A stretch of 64,000 bases of DNA from Chryseobacterium camelliae (lineage in GTDB: Bacteria; Bacteroidota; Bacteroidia; Flavobacteriales; Weeksellaceae), in the NCBI RefSeq assembly GCF_002770595.1, contig NZ_CP022986.1, positions 1,116,001 through 1,180,000 on the forward strand, given 5' to 3'. A program made the position numbers and the translations under genes. Numbering within the stretch: position 1 is the stretch's first letter; each line of letters starts with the position of its first letter. Below are positions 8,305 to 16,938 of this stretch, in pieces. The notes beneath the pieces were generated by a model that saw nothing but the letters and a program-made list of their open reading frames with translations, was not told the DNA's origin and did no database searches.

Positions 8305-8838
8305 ATGGATATTTTCCCTGTATTAACCACCGAACGACTGATCCTGAGGCAATTCCGGGAAGATGACATTGAAGAAGTATACCGGGGCCTTTCTCATCAA
8401 GAGGTCATTAAATATTATGGAGTGCAGTATGACAGCTTGTCTGCAACCCAGGAGCAGATGGACTGGTTTAAGCAGATTGAAGAGGATGAAAAAGGAATCT
8501 GGTGGGCCGTCTGCAACCGCCATGACCATACCTTTCTCGGAGCGATAGGATTTAATGACTGGAGCAAGGACAACCGGAAAGTTGAAACCGGGTACTGGCT
8601 GTTACCTGAAAACTGGGGCAAAGGGATTATTACGGAAGCCGGCCACACCGCATGCCGCTTTGCTTTCGACTCCATGTCAGTTCATCGCATTGAAGCAGTG
8701 GTGGAAACGGAAAACCTGGGCAGCAGGAAGGTCATGAAATCCCTTGGCTTTGAATACGAAGGGACCATGAGGGACTGTGAGATTAAAAACGGCAGATGGA
8801 TCAGCCTGGAAATGTATGCTAAGCTAAACAGCCGGTAA
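8305..8838 (+). CDS. RimJ/RimL-type GNAT N-acetyltransferase
   Basis: This 177-residue protein has the typical RimJ/RimL layout. It opens with TERLILRQFREDD. The acetyl-CoA binding region GYWLLPENWGKGIITEA lies near residues 95-112. It ends with NLGSRKVMKSLGFEYEGTMRD. It should transfer acetyl from acetyl-CoA to an amine, possibly a protein N-terminus or a small molecule; the substrate is unknown. It begins the stretch of higher G+C sequence that follows the lanthipeptide region and stands as a single gene with a candidate promoter upstream. Confidence 0.85.
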   Translation: MDIFPVLTTERLILRQFREDDIEEVYRGLSHQEVIKYYGVQYDSLSATQEQMDWFKQIEEDEKGIWWAVCNRHDHTFLGAIGFNDWSKDNRKVETGYWLLPENWGKGIITEAGHTACRFAFDSMSVHRIEAVVETENLGSRKVMKSLGFEYEGTMRDCEIKNGRWISLEMYAKLNSR

Positions 8839-8909
8839 TAGAGTTCCGGCGATTGCTATATATTGAGCATACATACATTGTTGTCAGATAAGCAATCTAA
8901 AATCAGACT

Positions 8910-9494
8910 ATGAATGACTACGAAAACCCACCAGCAGGTTTTACTGACTTTGCAGGATCCCTTTCTTATCTGGAACACGAAGTAAAGGACATACTTGCCT
9001 CAAAACTGTATGAAAAACGATACAGGAAGGGCGAACTCATTCTGGAAACAGGGATGGTGTGCAACCGGATCTATTTTATAGACAGCGGACTGGTCAAAAC
9101 TTTTTTTTATACGGATACCCGTGAATTCATCATGCGGTTTTTCCCTGAAGGAAATATGTTCACAGTCCTCGACAGTTTTGTAATTCAGAAACCATCTGGG
9201 TTTTCGGTCATGGCACTTGAAGATACGGTGGTCACCTGCCTTAACCATGATGACCTGGAAATTCTCTGCACGCGCTACCATTCTGCAGAAACATTTTACA
9301 GGAAACTCCTTTCACTGGCAGCTGTGAATATGATGGACAGGATGGGCGGCATGCTGGAGGAAAAAGCGTATACCGCTTACCATACATTCCTGAAAGAAAA
9401 CGGACCGCTTTTACAGCGGATCAGCCTTGCGGATCTTGCTTCTTACCTGGGCATTACACAGGTATCCTTAAGCAGGATCCGCGCTATGAAGTAG
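8910..9494 (+). CDS. Crp/Fnr-family transcriptional regulator
   Basis: This 194-residue protein has an N-terminal cyclic-nucleotide-binding-like beta barrel (about 30-120, with RKGELILETGMVCNRIYFI) and a C-terminal winged helix-turn-helix ending SLADLASYLGITQVSLSRIR. This is the compact Bacteroidota type that usually lacks the full cAMP phosphate-binding motif. The ligand is therefore unknown. It precedes an HXXEE-type membrane protein on the same strand by 65 bases and could regulate it. Length and both domains are complete. Confidence 0.85.
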   Translation: MNDYENPPAGFTDFAGSLSYLEHEVKDILASKLYEKRYRKGELILETGMVCNRIYFIDSGLVKTFFYTDTREFIMRFFPEGNMFTVLDSFVIQKPSGFSVMALEDTVVTCLNHDDLEILCTRYHSAETFYRKLLSLAAVNMMDRMGGMLEEKAYTAYHTFLKENGPLLQRISLADLASYLGITQVSLSRIRAMK

Positions 9495-9559
9495 CTTTTT
9501 ATCATTTGATAAATGCAGGACGGTAGAACTGCGGTACCTTCGGTACAAATCAAAACATT

Positions 9560-10243
9560 ATGAAAAAGCCTTTATCATCCGCTCAGAAATTAAGCCTTTT
9601 AGCCGCAAGTATTTTCACGATTGTTGCTCCCGTTATGGGCTACTTATCCATTGGGCTGGCGCCTGTTATCATTGTTGGAGGCTCAGCATTAATCGGTCTT
9701 TTCTGCTGGTATTTTACCTATCTGAGAAAGCCTTTTGAGCCCAATATTATCCTCCCTCTGTTTATCCTTACTGTTGCCGGGCTTCAGATTCATATTGTTG
9801 AAGAGTACCTTATGGGCTTTGCACCGGCGATGAGCCGGCTGTTTGGAATTCCGTGGAGTGAGAAAAGTTTCCTGATGGTCTTTGCCCTTATAGGACCGGT
9901 AATTTATACGCTAACCTCGCTCGGGCTCTATTACAAGGTTCCCATCGCCGGATTTATAGCCTGGTTCATATTCATCGGCCCCGGTGTGGCAGAGTTTACC
10001 CATTTTATTTTCCCGCTGATCACCCCGGATCTGCTTCCGCACGATCCGCACCCCATAACCGCATCTATTGACGGAGCTACCATCCGGGAAATGCCTAATT
10101 TTTATTTCAGAACTACCGGGCACTACTATTTTCCGGGTATGTGGACAGCAGTTCTTCCTATGATCCCGGGCTGTCTGGCTATTTACCGCTTGCTGATCAG
10201 GAGAAGGAATGATTTAAATCAACAGGGATCGGCTCTCCTTTAA
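9560..10243 (+). CDS. HXXEE-motif integral membrane protein
   Basis: This 227-residue protein has about six hydrophobic segments. A conserved HIVEE sequence lies at about residues 76-80 and a second AEFTHFIFP motif near 138, both typical of the HXXEE domain family. That family is thought to be membrane-bound with a possible metal-dependent function, but no activity is established. A basic C-terminal tail (RLLIRRRNDL) should face the cytoplasm. It sits between the Crp-type regulator and an acetyltransferase on the same strand. Confidence 0.72.
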   Translation: MKKPLSSAQKLSLLAASIFTIVAPVMGYLSIGLAPVIIVGGSALIGLFCWYFTYLRKPFEPNIILPLFILTVAGLQIHIVEEYLMGFAPAMSRLFGIPWSEKSFLMVFALIGPVIYTLTSLGLYYKVPIAGFIAWFIFIGPGVAEFTHFIFPLITPDLLPHDPHPITASIDGATIREMPNFYFRTTGHYYFPGMWTAVLPMIPGCLAIYRLLIRRRNDLNQQGSALL

Positions 10244-10291
10244 GATTTGTTTTCGTACTTTTAATTATTCAAGATCATCAATCACGATTTA

Positions 10292-10741
10292 ATGAAAATA
10301 ATATCCGTCAAAAAAAATCCTGAATATAAAGACCAGGCCATCCGATACTTTCAGGACAGCTGGTCCGAAGTGCCTCCTGTCATTTATGAAGACTGCATTT
10401 CCCATTGTCTTACTACAGAACAGGCATTACCTCAATGGTACCTGTTAGAGAAAGATGATGAAATCATCGGATGTGCCGGGCTCATCACCAATGATTTTAT
10501 CAGCCGGATGGACCTGTATCCCTGGCTGTGTGCTATGTTTATTGATGAAAAGCACAGAGGTAACGGTTACGGGAAACGGTTTATCGAACAGGCAAAAAAA
10601 GATGCAAAAGAATCAGGTTTTGCCTTCCTGAATCTCTGTACGGATCATACAGGGTATTATGAGAAATATGGGTTCAGCTATATCGGACAGGGGTATCATC
10701 CATGGGGCAAAGAATCACGGATTTACCAGATCAGCGTGTGA
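10292..10741 (+). CDS. GNAT N-acetyltransferase
   Basis: This compact 149-residue acetyltransferase shows the beta4 and motif A region LCAMFIDEKHRGNGYGKRFIEQA, with the Q/R-x-x-G-x-G/A type pyrophosphate loop HRGNGYG. It ends with YYEKYGFSYIGQGYH, the usual tyrosine-containing motif B. The substrate is unknown. The HEAT-repeat gene follows within about 40 bases, so the two are probably co-transcribed. Confidence 0.85.
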   Translation: MKIISVKKNPEYKDQAIRYFQDSWSEVPPVIYEDCISHCLTTEQALPQWYLLEKDDEIIGCAGLITNDFISRMDLYPWLCAMFIDEKHRGNGYGKRFIEQAKKDAKESGFAFLNLCTDHTGYYEKYGFSYIGQGYHPWGKESRIYQISV

Positions 10742-10777
10742 GTTCAGCAACAGGTGTTATTAATAAAACGGAGCCTA

Positions 10778-11380
10778 ATGGATGAAAGAATCATTGATCG
10801 AATCAGGCAGACTGAACATGGCTTTAAACACATCATAGAAGCCGGGGACCAGATTTTAACTGATCAGGATCTACAGCATGTAGACCTTGCCATACAATAT
10901 CTTGCTGATGGCAGCTATCAGGTGAGAATGCTGGCTGCATACCTGTTGGGGCAGCTTTCCCCAACCCGTCCGGAAGCGCTCTCTATCCTTGAAACCCGGG
11001 TGGCAGATGACCCGAACTGGCGGGTGCAGGAAATGCTGGCTAAAGCTTTTGACTATTACTGCAAGACCAAAGGATATGAGGAAAGCCTTCCTGTTATAAA
11101 AAAATGGCTCTCAGATCCTCATCCCAATATTAAAAGAGCGGTTACGGAAGGGCTCCGGATCTGGACGGGCCGTCCCTACTTTAAAGATCATCCGTCCGAA
11201 GCTATTGCACTTATCAGTGCAAATAAGGCAGATGGCAGCGAATACCTCAGGAAATCGGTTGGAAATGCCCTGCGTGACATCAGCAAAAAGCATCCGGAAG
11301 AAGTATCCGATGAATTGGCCACCTGGAATTTAACCGATAAAAAAACGGCATTTACCTATAAACTGGCGAAAGGAAAATAA
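10778..11380 (+). CDS. AlkD-like HEAT-repeat protein (DNA alkylation repair family)
   Basis: This is a 200-residue, all-helical protein with repeated HEAT-like helix pairs. Examples are VRMLAAYLLGQLSPTRPEA, WRVQEMLAKAFDYYCK and NIKRAVTEGLRIWTGRPYF. AlkC/AlkD glycosylases of this fold remove alkylated bases without base flipping, and this protein matches that family in repeat pattern and size. I chose the ATG at 10778, giving MDERIIDRIRQ, over a GTG eight codons upstream that adds a basic tail untypical of the family. The exact lesion specificity is not visible. Confidence 0.72.
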   Translation: MDERIIDRIRQTEHGFKHIIEAGDQILTDQDLQHVDLAIQYLADGSYQVRMLAAYLLGQLSPTRPEALSILETRVADDPNWRVQEMLAKAFDYYCKTKGYEESLPVIKKWLSDPHPNIKRAVTEGLRIWTGRPYFKDHPSEAIALISANKADGSEYLRKSVGNALRDISKKHPEEVSDELATWNLTDKKTAFTYKLAKGK

Positions 11381-11422
11381 ATTATTTTTGATACGATCAG
11401 CCCTTATGATCCTGATTATATG

Positions 11423-12316
11423 TCAAACGTCATCTTCCCAGATTATATGGGCAATTTTCCACCCACCGGTCTCTTTCATCAGGTGGAAAAACTTATGACC
11501 GCTTCCTTCAAAGTATACTCCGTTCAGCCATCCTTTTTTTTCATATTTTGAATAATGCTGTGCGATGTTCCCTATAATCCGGGTTTCACCATCTGTTTCA
11601 AATTCACTGAACTGCTGTAATGTTCCGTCTGTCAATATTTTTTTCCTGGGTTCAATAAAGGATTCCTGTCCGTACAGGTCTGTCTGATAACCGGATTTCC
11701 GGATGATGCCGACAGATTCCGTGCACAGCTCATCTATTGCTCTGAAATCAGGCTCCTTCAACGTATTGTCAAACAGATTAAAAAATGAACGTATGATTTT
11801 TCCGATCCGGATTTCATCTGCACTTAAAGCATACTGTACCAGTGTTTTTCCGTCTGATTCTATCCTGCCTTCATAGATGAACTTCAGCTTTTCCAGAAGG
11901 TTTACAGACCTGTGGTTGACTTCTGTGGTGATGGCCAGTATTTTATCTTTCAGTATTTCATCAGGAAGCACTTCCAGTATAGCTCTGGTCGCTTCGGAAG
12001 AGTATCCGGATCCGGTATATTGCGGCAGGAAAGCAAATCCTATGTCATAATGTTCGAGATAGTCCCTTTTTACGAGGGTGATGATTCCTGCCGGCTGATG
12101 ATCTTCCTTCAGTTTCACGATCCAGTACTTGATATGAGAACTGACTGTAATTTTTTCAATATAAGCTATAGCATCTTCTGGTGTGCGTATATTTCTGTCA
12201 CCGATAAATTCCAGCCAGCCGGGGGAATTGACTAGTTCAAAAATAAAGGCGTGGTCGTTCGCCTGGAGTTCATTCAGGATCAGCCTGTCCGTCATAATTT
12301 CTTTTGTGGTAAACAT
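11423..12316 (-). CDS. GNAT acetyltransferase fused to a SnoaL/DUF4440-like domain
   Basis: This 297-residue protein has two parts. Residues 1 to about 165 form a RimJ/RimL-like acetyltransferase (TDRLILNELQANDHAF, GFAFLPQYTGSGYSSEATRA, NHRSVNLLEKLKFIYEG). From about 170 to the end is an NTF2-like SnoaL/DUF4440 domain (IRSFFNLFDNTLKEPDF to WKIAHIIWEDD). The second domain normally forms a small ligand-binding cone. Both domains occur separately in many bacteria; their fusion here suggests binding and acetylation of one small molecule, which is inference. It lies convergent to the AlkD-like gene and 25 bases downstream of the VOC gene, so these two are probably one transcript. Confidence 0.78.
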   Translation of the reverse strand: MFTTKEIMTDRLILNELQANDHAFIFELVNSPGWLEFIGDRNIRTPEDAIAYIEKITVSSHIKYWIVKLKEDHQPAGIITLVKRDYLEHYDIGFAFLPQYTGSGYSSEATRAILEVLPDEILKDKILAITTEVNHRSVNLLEKLKFIYEGRIESDGKTLVQYALSADEIRIGKIIRSFFNLFDNTLKEPDFRAIDELCTESVGIIRKSGYQTDLYGQESFIEPRKKILTDGTLQQFSEFETDGETRIIGNIAQHYSKYEKKGWLNGVYFEGSGHKFFHLMKETGGWKIAHIIWEDDV

Positions 12317-12341
12317 AAGGATGTATTATATGTATTTTTTA

Positions 12342-12707
12342 TCAGCCATTCTGATGCTGGAGGATATTGATGAGTTTCCCGAACGGATCCCTCACATAGA
12401 ACCGCCGCACATTCCAGGGTTCATCCGCAGGTCCGTACTCCACGGAAAATCCGGATTCTTTCATACGATGATAAACCGCATCCACGTCATTGACTTCCAC
12501 AGACAAATCGGGAACTTCCGTTCCGGAGCCCCCTTCTGTAGCAAAGCTCACCTGTATGTCCATCTTTTCATCATTGCCGTAAGTGGTAATCCAGCCGTGG
12601 TCCATCAAGACTTCCAGCCCGAGGATTTTACCATAAAAAAGTTCAGCGGCAACCGTATCGGGTGTAGGTATATTGGCAACGATTCTTTTTACGTATATGG
12701 CTTTCAT
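12342..12707 (-). CDS. VOC (glyoxalase/bleomycin resistance) family protein
   Basis: This 121-residue, single-module VOC protein has two beta-alpha-beta-beta-beta halves. It contains NIPTPDTVAAELFYGKILGL in the first half and FYVRDPFGKLINILQ near the end. The family includes metal-dependent lyases, dioxygenases and antibiotic-binding proteins, and the specific role cannot be inferred. It starts the short minus-strand unit that continues into the GNAT-SnoaL fusion. Confidence 0.82.
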   Translation of the reverse strand: MKAIYVKRIVANIPTPDTVAAELFYGKILGLEVLMDHGWITTYGNDEKMDIQVSFATEGGSGTEVPDLSVEVNDVDAVYHRMKESGFSVEYGPADEPWNVRRFYVRDPFGKLINILQHQNG

Positions 12708-12844
12708 CTCACCTAAAAATTAATGGGTTTATTTAACGAATGTAGTGAATTACCACAACATAGAAAATACAAAGCAGCTGTGATATAAACTACACATTCC
12801 CTTTATATCTGCTTATCACTATGCTCATTTCTAAAACATGATCA

Positions 12845-13477
12845 TCATCCTACGATTCCCAGCCGGCTTGCGGCCATCATCAGCTCAGCAACATTTTTTA
12901 CCCCGAATTTCTGGATCAGGTTCCTGCGGTGGGTATCGATGGTGAGCGGACTGAGGAAAAGCTCTTCACCAATGATCTGGCTTGTTTTTCCTTCTGCAAG
13001 CATCGCCAGGATCTGTTTTTCACGGCGGGTGAGTTTCGGAGGGCCTTCAGAAGCATTTTTTGATGGACGGCTGATAATTTCAATCACTTCCCTGCTGTAG
13101 CATATATTTCCTTTTACCGCTTCATCAATGCATTTCCTGAGCTCCGGAAGGGAACTGTTCTTCAGAAGGTAGCCGCTGGCACCGTTCTGTATGGTCTGTA
13201 AAATAATGCTCCGCTCTGTGTGGTTGCTGAGGATGAGGATAAGGGTACTTTCGGATATTTCCTTGATCATCAGGCAAAGATCCATCCCGTTAATATCCGG
13301 AAGGGAAATATCCAGCAAAACCATGTCGGTGCGGTGGGTCCGCATATAGCTGAGCAGTTCACGGCCTTTGCAGAACCCTTCTACAATGTCAATATTGTCT
13401 TCATGGGAAAGGAGGTTTCTGAGGCCTTCAATCACGATAGGATGATCATCAACGATCACAGTGCGTAATTTATCCAT
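12845..13477 (-). CDS. NarL/LuxR-family response regulator
   Basis: This is a receiver domain (phospho-acceptor Asp in DMVLLDISLPDINGMD, switch Thr/Ser and Lys in GYLLKNSS) followed by a LuxR-type HTH (LTRREKQILAMLAEGKTSQIIGEELFLS). About 210 residues are present. The ATG at 13477 overlaps the stop region of the upstream kinase gene by eight bases (ATGGATAA). This suggests translational coupling, so I prefer it to an ATG seven codons further upstream. The cognate sensor is the TPR histidine kinase directly upstream. Target genes are unknown. Confidence 0.9.
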   Translation of the reverse strand: MDKLRTVIVDDHPIVIEGLRNLLSHEDNIDIVEGFCKGRELLSYMRTHRTDMVLLDISLPDINGMDLCLMIKEISESTLILILSNHTERSIILQTIQNGASGYLLKNSSLPELRKCIDEAVKGNICYSREVIEIISRPSKNASEGPPKLTRREKQILAMLAEGKTSQIIGEELFLSPLTIDTHRRNLIQKFGVKNVAELMMAASRLGIVG

Positions 13478-15473
13478 CTGTCGTAGTACTAAGTTCAATA
13501 TTAATGGTAGTTCCTTCGCCCGGTGCCGAGAGGATTTCCATATCGCCTTTCAGATAGGCGATCCGGTTGTTCAGGTTATCCAGCCCCATTCCTTTTTTGT
13601 TCCTGACCGCTTCCTGATCAAAGCCGGACCCGTCATCCTCAAAGGTGATAAAAATGGAAGACCCGTTCTGGCTGCACTGCATCAGGATATGGGCAGCTCC
13701 GGAATGCCGGATGGAATTGGAAATCAGCTCCTGGATGATTCGGTAAACATTCAGCTGTACCGTAAGGGGAATATCTTTCCGGATCCCGAATGATTCGCAG
13801 GAAATCTCCAGTCCGTCCCGCATATAAAACTCACAAAGGTCTTTCAGTGCCGTTTCCAGCCCGAATTTCAGAAGGGTATCCGGGACCATGTTCCGGGCAA
13901 TACGACGCAGTTCGCTGACGGCCTCGTCAAGCTGGCCAACGGTCCTCCGGAAGCTTTGATCTTCCCAGACATCAGACTGGTCTTCCGCCCATGAGGAAAG
14001 ATTGATCCTGACTCCCGCTAACATTCCCCCAAGGCCGTCATGAAGATCCCTGGCGATACGCTCACGTTCCAGTTCTTCTCCATCCAGCATGGCTTTGGCT
14101 ACTTTCAGCTGTTGCTTCTGTTCCATTTCACCCAGCTGCTGCTGGTAATTGATTTCTTTCTGTTCAGCCAGCTTACGTTTATTACGGGCATTAAGGATGG
14201 CAAACCCTAATACCGCAAAAAGCAGGAGGCAGCCAATGCCTAAGATACCGGTGTACAGCCGTTCATTTTTGGTATTTAAAGCCGCCTGACGGTTCTGGGC
14301 CTGCAATGCGGCAATTTTCTGGCGGCTCTGGGCTGAACGGTATTTGGTTTCCAGCTCATTGATTTTCAGCTTGCTTTCGCCGCTGTTGATGCTGTCCGTA
14401 ATATTCCGTTGCAGGTTCAGCCAGCGGTAAGCCGACTGATAATCTTTAAGCTGCTCGTTGGTTTTGGCCAGCTCGCCATAAATCATTGCCTTATCTAGGC
14501 TGTTGCGCATCAAAGTCTGGTCCTTTACGATATCCATCAGGATGTTCCGTGCATTTCTAAAATCCTTCTGCTGGCTGTAGATGTTATATTTCCTGAATAC
14601 CAGCTGCTGACGCATCTGATGCTGATGAAATCTATCTGCAAGAGCAATACCCATGTCCGCACTTTTCAAAGCTTTTTCCAGGGCATTGATTGTGGTATAG
14701 TATAGGGTTTCATTGTAATAATAAAGGGTATTGTTCATTGAATCCGGATACGGAAGAAGCAGTTTTCTTGCTTTCTGCAGCAATGTAAGGGCTTTCTCAC
14801 CCTGTGCGGTGTAACAGTATATGCTTACACCGCTCAGATAGGCGAAGAGCAGGGTGCTTGATGCCGGTGCTGTTTTTTCCAGCAGCTCAACGGCTTTCTG
14901 ATTATAATCCGATGCTTTGCTGAATTGTGCATTATTCATCAATATCGTAGCCAGCTGAGTGTAAAAATGTCCTTTCATTACGGGATTACCAGCCTTTTCA
15001 GCATAAGGGATTGCTTTTCCGATGGTAATTCCGGCAATGAAATCGTACCCTTTTTTATCTTTATTCATCAAGGCATAATTGTACCATGCAGAAGCCAGCT
15101 TTGCATAAGCTCTCCTGTCATGGAAGACGGACAATTCCTGTATGGCTTTTTTAAATACCGCAGAAGCTTTTCCGGGATCTGAGCTGAAGTAGTACTGCCC
15201 TTCATAAAAAGGAATGACCGCACGGTAATAGGGATATTTCTGTGCCAGCTTTTTACCTGCTACCAGATTGATCCTGCTTTTAGCCGTATCCCTCAGTTTC
15301 CAGTACTCTACCAATGCAAAACGGGCATCAGCCTTGATACTGTCCGGCCTGTCTGACCACAAGACTGTCTGAAGGCTATCCAGATACCTGGTTTCATCCA
15401 GCGGAATCTGCTGCTGAGCCGTTAACCCTAAAGGAAGCCAAAGTAACATCAGAACCCAATAATAATTTCTCAT
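13470..15473 (-). CDS. TPR-containing sensor histidine kinase (HisKA_3)
   Basis: This 667-residue protein begins with a signal-like segment (YWVLMLLWLPLGLTAQ), then a periplasmic tetratricopeptide region (about 40-380). One membrane segment follows around 405-425 (GILGIGCLLLFAVLGFAIL), then a coiled coil, then a HisKA_3 dimerisation domain with RIARDLHDGLGGML. It ends with a HATPase_c domain (ELISNSIRHSGAAH, DDGSGF, GMGLDNLNNR). This is the NarX/DesK-type kinase architecture common in Bacteroidota. It partners the NarL-type regulator whose gene overlaps its 3' end. The stimulus is unknown. Confidence 0.9.
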   Translation of the reverse strand: MRNYYWVLMLLWLPLGLTAQQQIPLDETRYLDSLQTVLWSDRPDSIKADARFALVEYWKLRDTAKSRINLVAGKKLAQKYPYYRAVIPFYEGQYYFSSDPGKASAVFKKAIQELSVFHDRRAYAKLASAWYNYALMNKDKKGYDFIAGITIGKAIPYAEKAGNPVMKGHFYTQLATILMNNAQFSKASDYNQKAVELLEKTAPASSTLLFAYLSGVSIYCYTAQGEKALTLLQKARKLLLPYPDSMNNTLYYYNETLYYTTINALEKALKSADMGIALADRFHQHQMRQQLVFRKYNIYSQQKDFRNARNILMDIVKDQTLMRNSLDKAMIYGELAKTNEQLKDYQSAYRWLNLQRNITDSINSGESKLKINELETKYRSAQSRQKIAALQAQNRQAALNTKNERLYTGILGIGCLLLFAVLGFAILNARNKRKLAEQKEINYQQQLGEMEQKQQLKVAKAMLDGEELERERIARDLHDGLGGMLAGVRINLSSWAEDQSDVWEDQSFRRTVGQLDEAVSELRRIARNMVPDTLLKFGLETALKDLCEFYMRDGLEISCESFGIRKDIPLTVQLNVYRIIQELISNSIRHSGAAHILMQCSQNGSSIFITFEDDGSGFDQEAVRNKKGMGLDNLNNRIAYLKGDMEILSAPGEGTTINIELSTTTDG

Positions 15474-15647
15474 TGTATCGCATCAAAATTTTAAGAAAGA
15501 CGAGTGCCTCCCTTTATTCCCGGATGTAAATATGCGGCAAAAATCTTCATGATACTTCATTTTCATTAATTTATACAAAAAACTACTTAAAAATCAGTAG
15601 AAAAAAATTACTGTGAAGCCGGTATTTCATATCGGTTTTTCTTGCCC

Positions 15648-15655
15648 TAGCTTTG
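15648..15655 (+). promoter_or_regulatory. candidate -7 promoter element (TAGCTTTG)
   Basis: TAGCTTTG fits the Bacteroidota TAnnTTTG element and lies 27 bases before the ATG of the lipoprotein gene at 15683. It is divergent from the kinase gene. The -33 TTG is not obvious. Confidence 0.5.
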
Positions 15656-15682
15656 TGTTAAACCTCATTAACACGAAAAAAT

Positions 15683-16261
15683 ATGAATACACCTGCTTTA
15701 AAAGAAAACCTGACGGGACATCGGGTCCGCACTTCATTGCTGCGACTTATTCTGTGCCTTGCCATGTTAGGGATCGGAATGAGTTCCTGCTCAAATGATG
15801 ACGATACCGGAGGAGATTCGGACGATTATTATTTCCGGGCATCAATCGACGGGAGAAAAGTAAATTTCCATAATGTCAAATTCCAGGGCGGAGGCAATGA
15901 TAACCGATGGGAGCATATTGTAGTCGGTGGAAATGAAGCCTCTTACCCTACGGATGGCAGCCTGCCCTCCCCGTCTCTTGATTTCGAGATATGGAAAACA
16001 GGAGGTAACATTACATCAGGCACCTACACCACTCCGGCAGAGACCGGAATGATTGCACGCTATGCCATCCAAAAAAAAGAAGGGACCCTTATATACAATA
16101 CGTCCTATGGCGATGATGTATTCAGCGTCAACATCGAAACAATCAGTAAAGACGGTATTAAAGGGACGTTATCAGGAAAAGTAAGGTCTATGGAAGGCTC
16201 CGTAATCAATGTCACCGAAGGATCTTTCAACCTCCCTTACGACACCATAATCAATCCTTAA
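15683..16261 (+). CDS. putative lipoprotein of unknown function
   Basis: This 192-residue protein has a basic N-terminus, a hydrophobic segment and a likely lipobox ending at Cys36 (GIGMSSCSNDDD). The acidic SNDDD after the Cys resembles a Bacteroidota surface-export signal. The mature part is beta-rich, with repeated Gly/Thr turns and a GTLSGKVRSMEGSVINVTEGSF tail seen in many small flavobacterial lipoproteins. I cannot assign a function. It is followed 17 bases later by another secreted-protein gene on the same strand, and a -7-type promoter element lies just upstream. Confidence 0.7.
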   Translation: MNTPALKENLTGHRVRTSLLRLILCLAMLGIGMSSCSNDDDTGGDSDDYYFRASIDGRKVNFHNVKFQGGGNDNRWEHIVVGGNEASYPTDGSLPSPSLDFEIWKTGGNITSGTYTTPAETGMIARYAIQKKEGTLIYNTSYGDDVFSVNIETISKDGIKGTLSGKVRSMEGSVINVTEGSFNLPYDTIINP

Positions 16262-16278
16262 AATAAAATAAAAAAAAT

Positions 16279-16902
16279 ATGAAAAACACATTTTTAACTC
16301 TGATGATCGCTGCCGGAACGATATCACCGGTGGCTGTTGCTGCCCAATACAAGGAGCCGGAGAAAAAAGACAAACAGGAAATTTTCTATCCGCAGGTTTC
16401 ATTCGATTCCCTTCAGGCTAAGAAGATGCTTGCAAGAGGAAGTGCAACCATTAAGGGAGTGGCGTTTACCAAGGCAAAAGATAAAAACTGGGGAATAAAA
16501 ATGGGCAAACGGATCTTAGCCAACCAGATCAGGGTGGTTCTTCTGCCGGTAACCCCTTATTTCAATGCGTGGTACCAGCTCAGGAAAGAAAAAGAAAATA
16601 CAAGAAAAAGACGTTACGTATACCTTTCCAATGAAGCCTACCGGTACAGGCTGGAAGCGATTACCAACAGCAGCGGTGAATTTACTTTCCCTGAAATGAA
16701 GCCTGGAACATATTTCCTCCAGGGGTTCCTGCCGTACACACAAAATGGTTATTACCATGAATATACCGGAGCTGCGTACAACGGCTATAACCGCACCAAT
16801 TATTATGAGCTGAAGCAGTACAGCGTAAATCATGAAGACCGGATCGAGGCCTTTGTTGAGGTTAAGGAAAACGGTGAAATCGTAAACGTGAAGCTTCACT
16901 AA
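16279..16902 (+). CDS. secreted protein with carboxypeptidase-regulatory-like fold
   Basis: This 207-residue protein has a clear signal peptide (MKNTFLTLMIAAGTISPVAVAAQ). Residues from about 50 on (GSATIKGVAFTKAKDKNW, AITNSSGEFTFPEMKPGTYFLQGFL) follow the prealbumin-like carboxypeptidase-regulatory pattern, a beta sandwich seen on surface and secreted proteins. It is rich in Tyr toward the C-terminus. No catalytic motif is visible. It sits between a lipoprotein gene and another secreted-protein gene, and the three probably form one operon. Confidence 0.65.
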   Translation: MKNTFLTLMIAAGTISPVAVAAQYKEPEKKDKQEIFYPQVSFDSLQAKKMLARGSATIKGVAFTKAKDKNWGIKMGKRILANQIRVVLLPVTPYFNAWYQLRKEKENTRKRRYVYLSNEAYRYRLEAITNSSGEFTFPEMKPGTYFLQGFLPYTQNGYYHEYTGAAYNGYNRTNYYELKQYSVNHEDRIEAFVEVKENGEIVNVKLH

Positions 16903-16938
16903 CAAACCCAGTATTAAGACCACCAAATCAATCGACAT

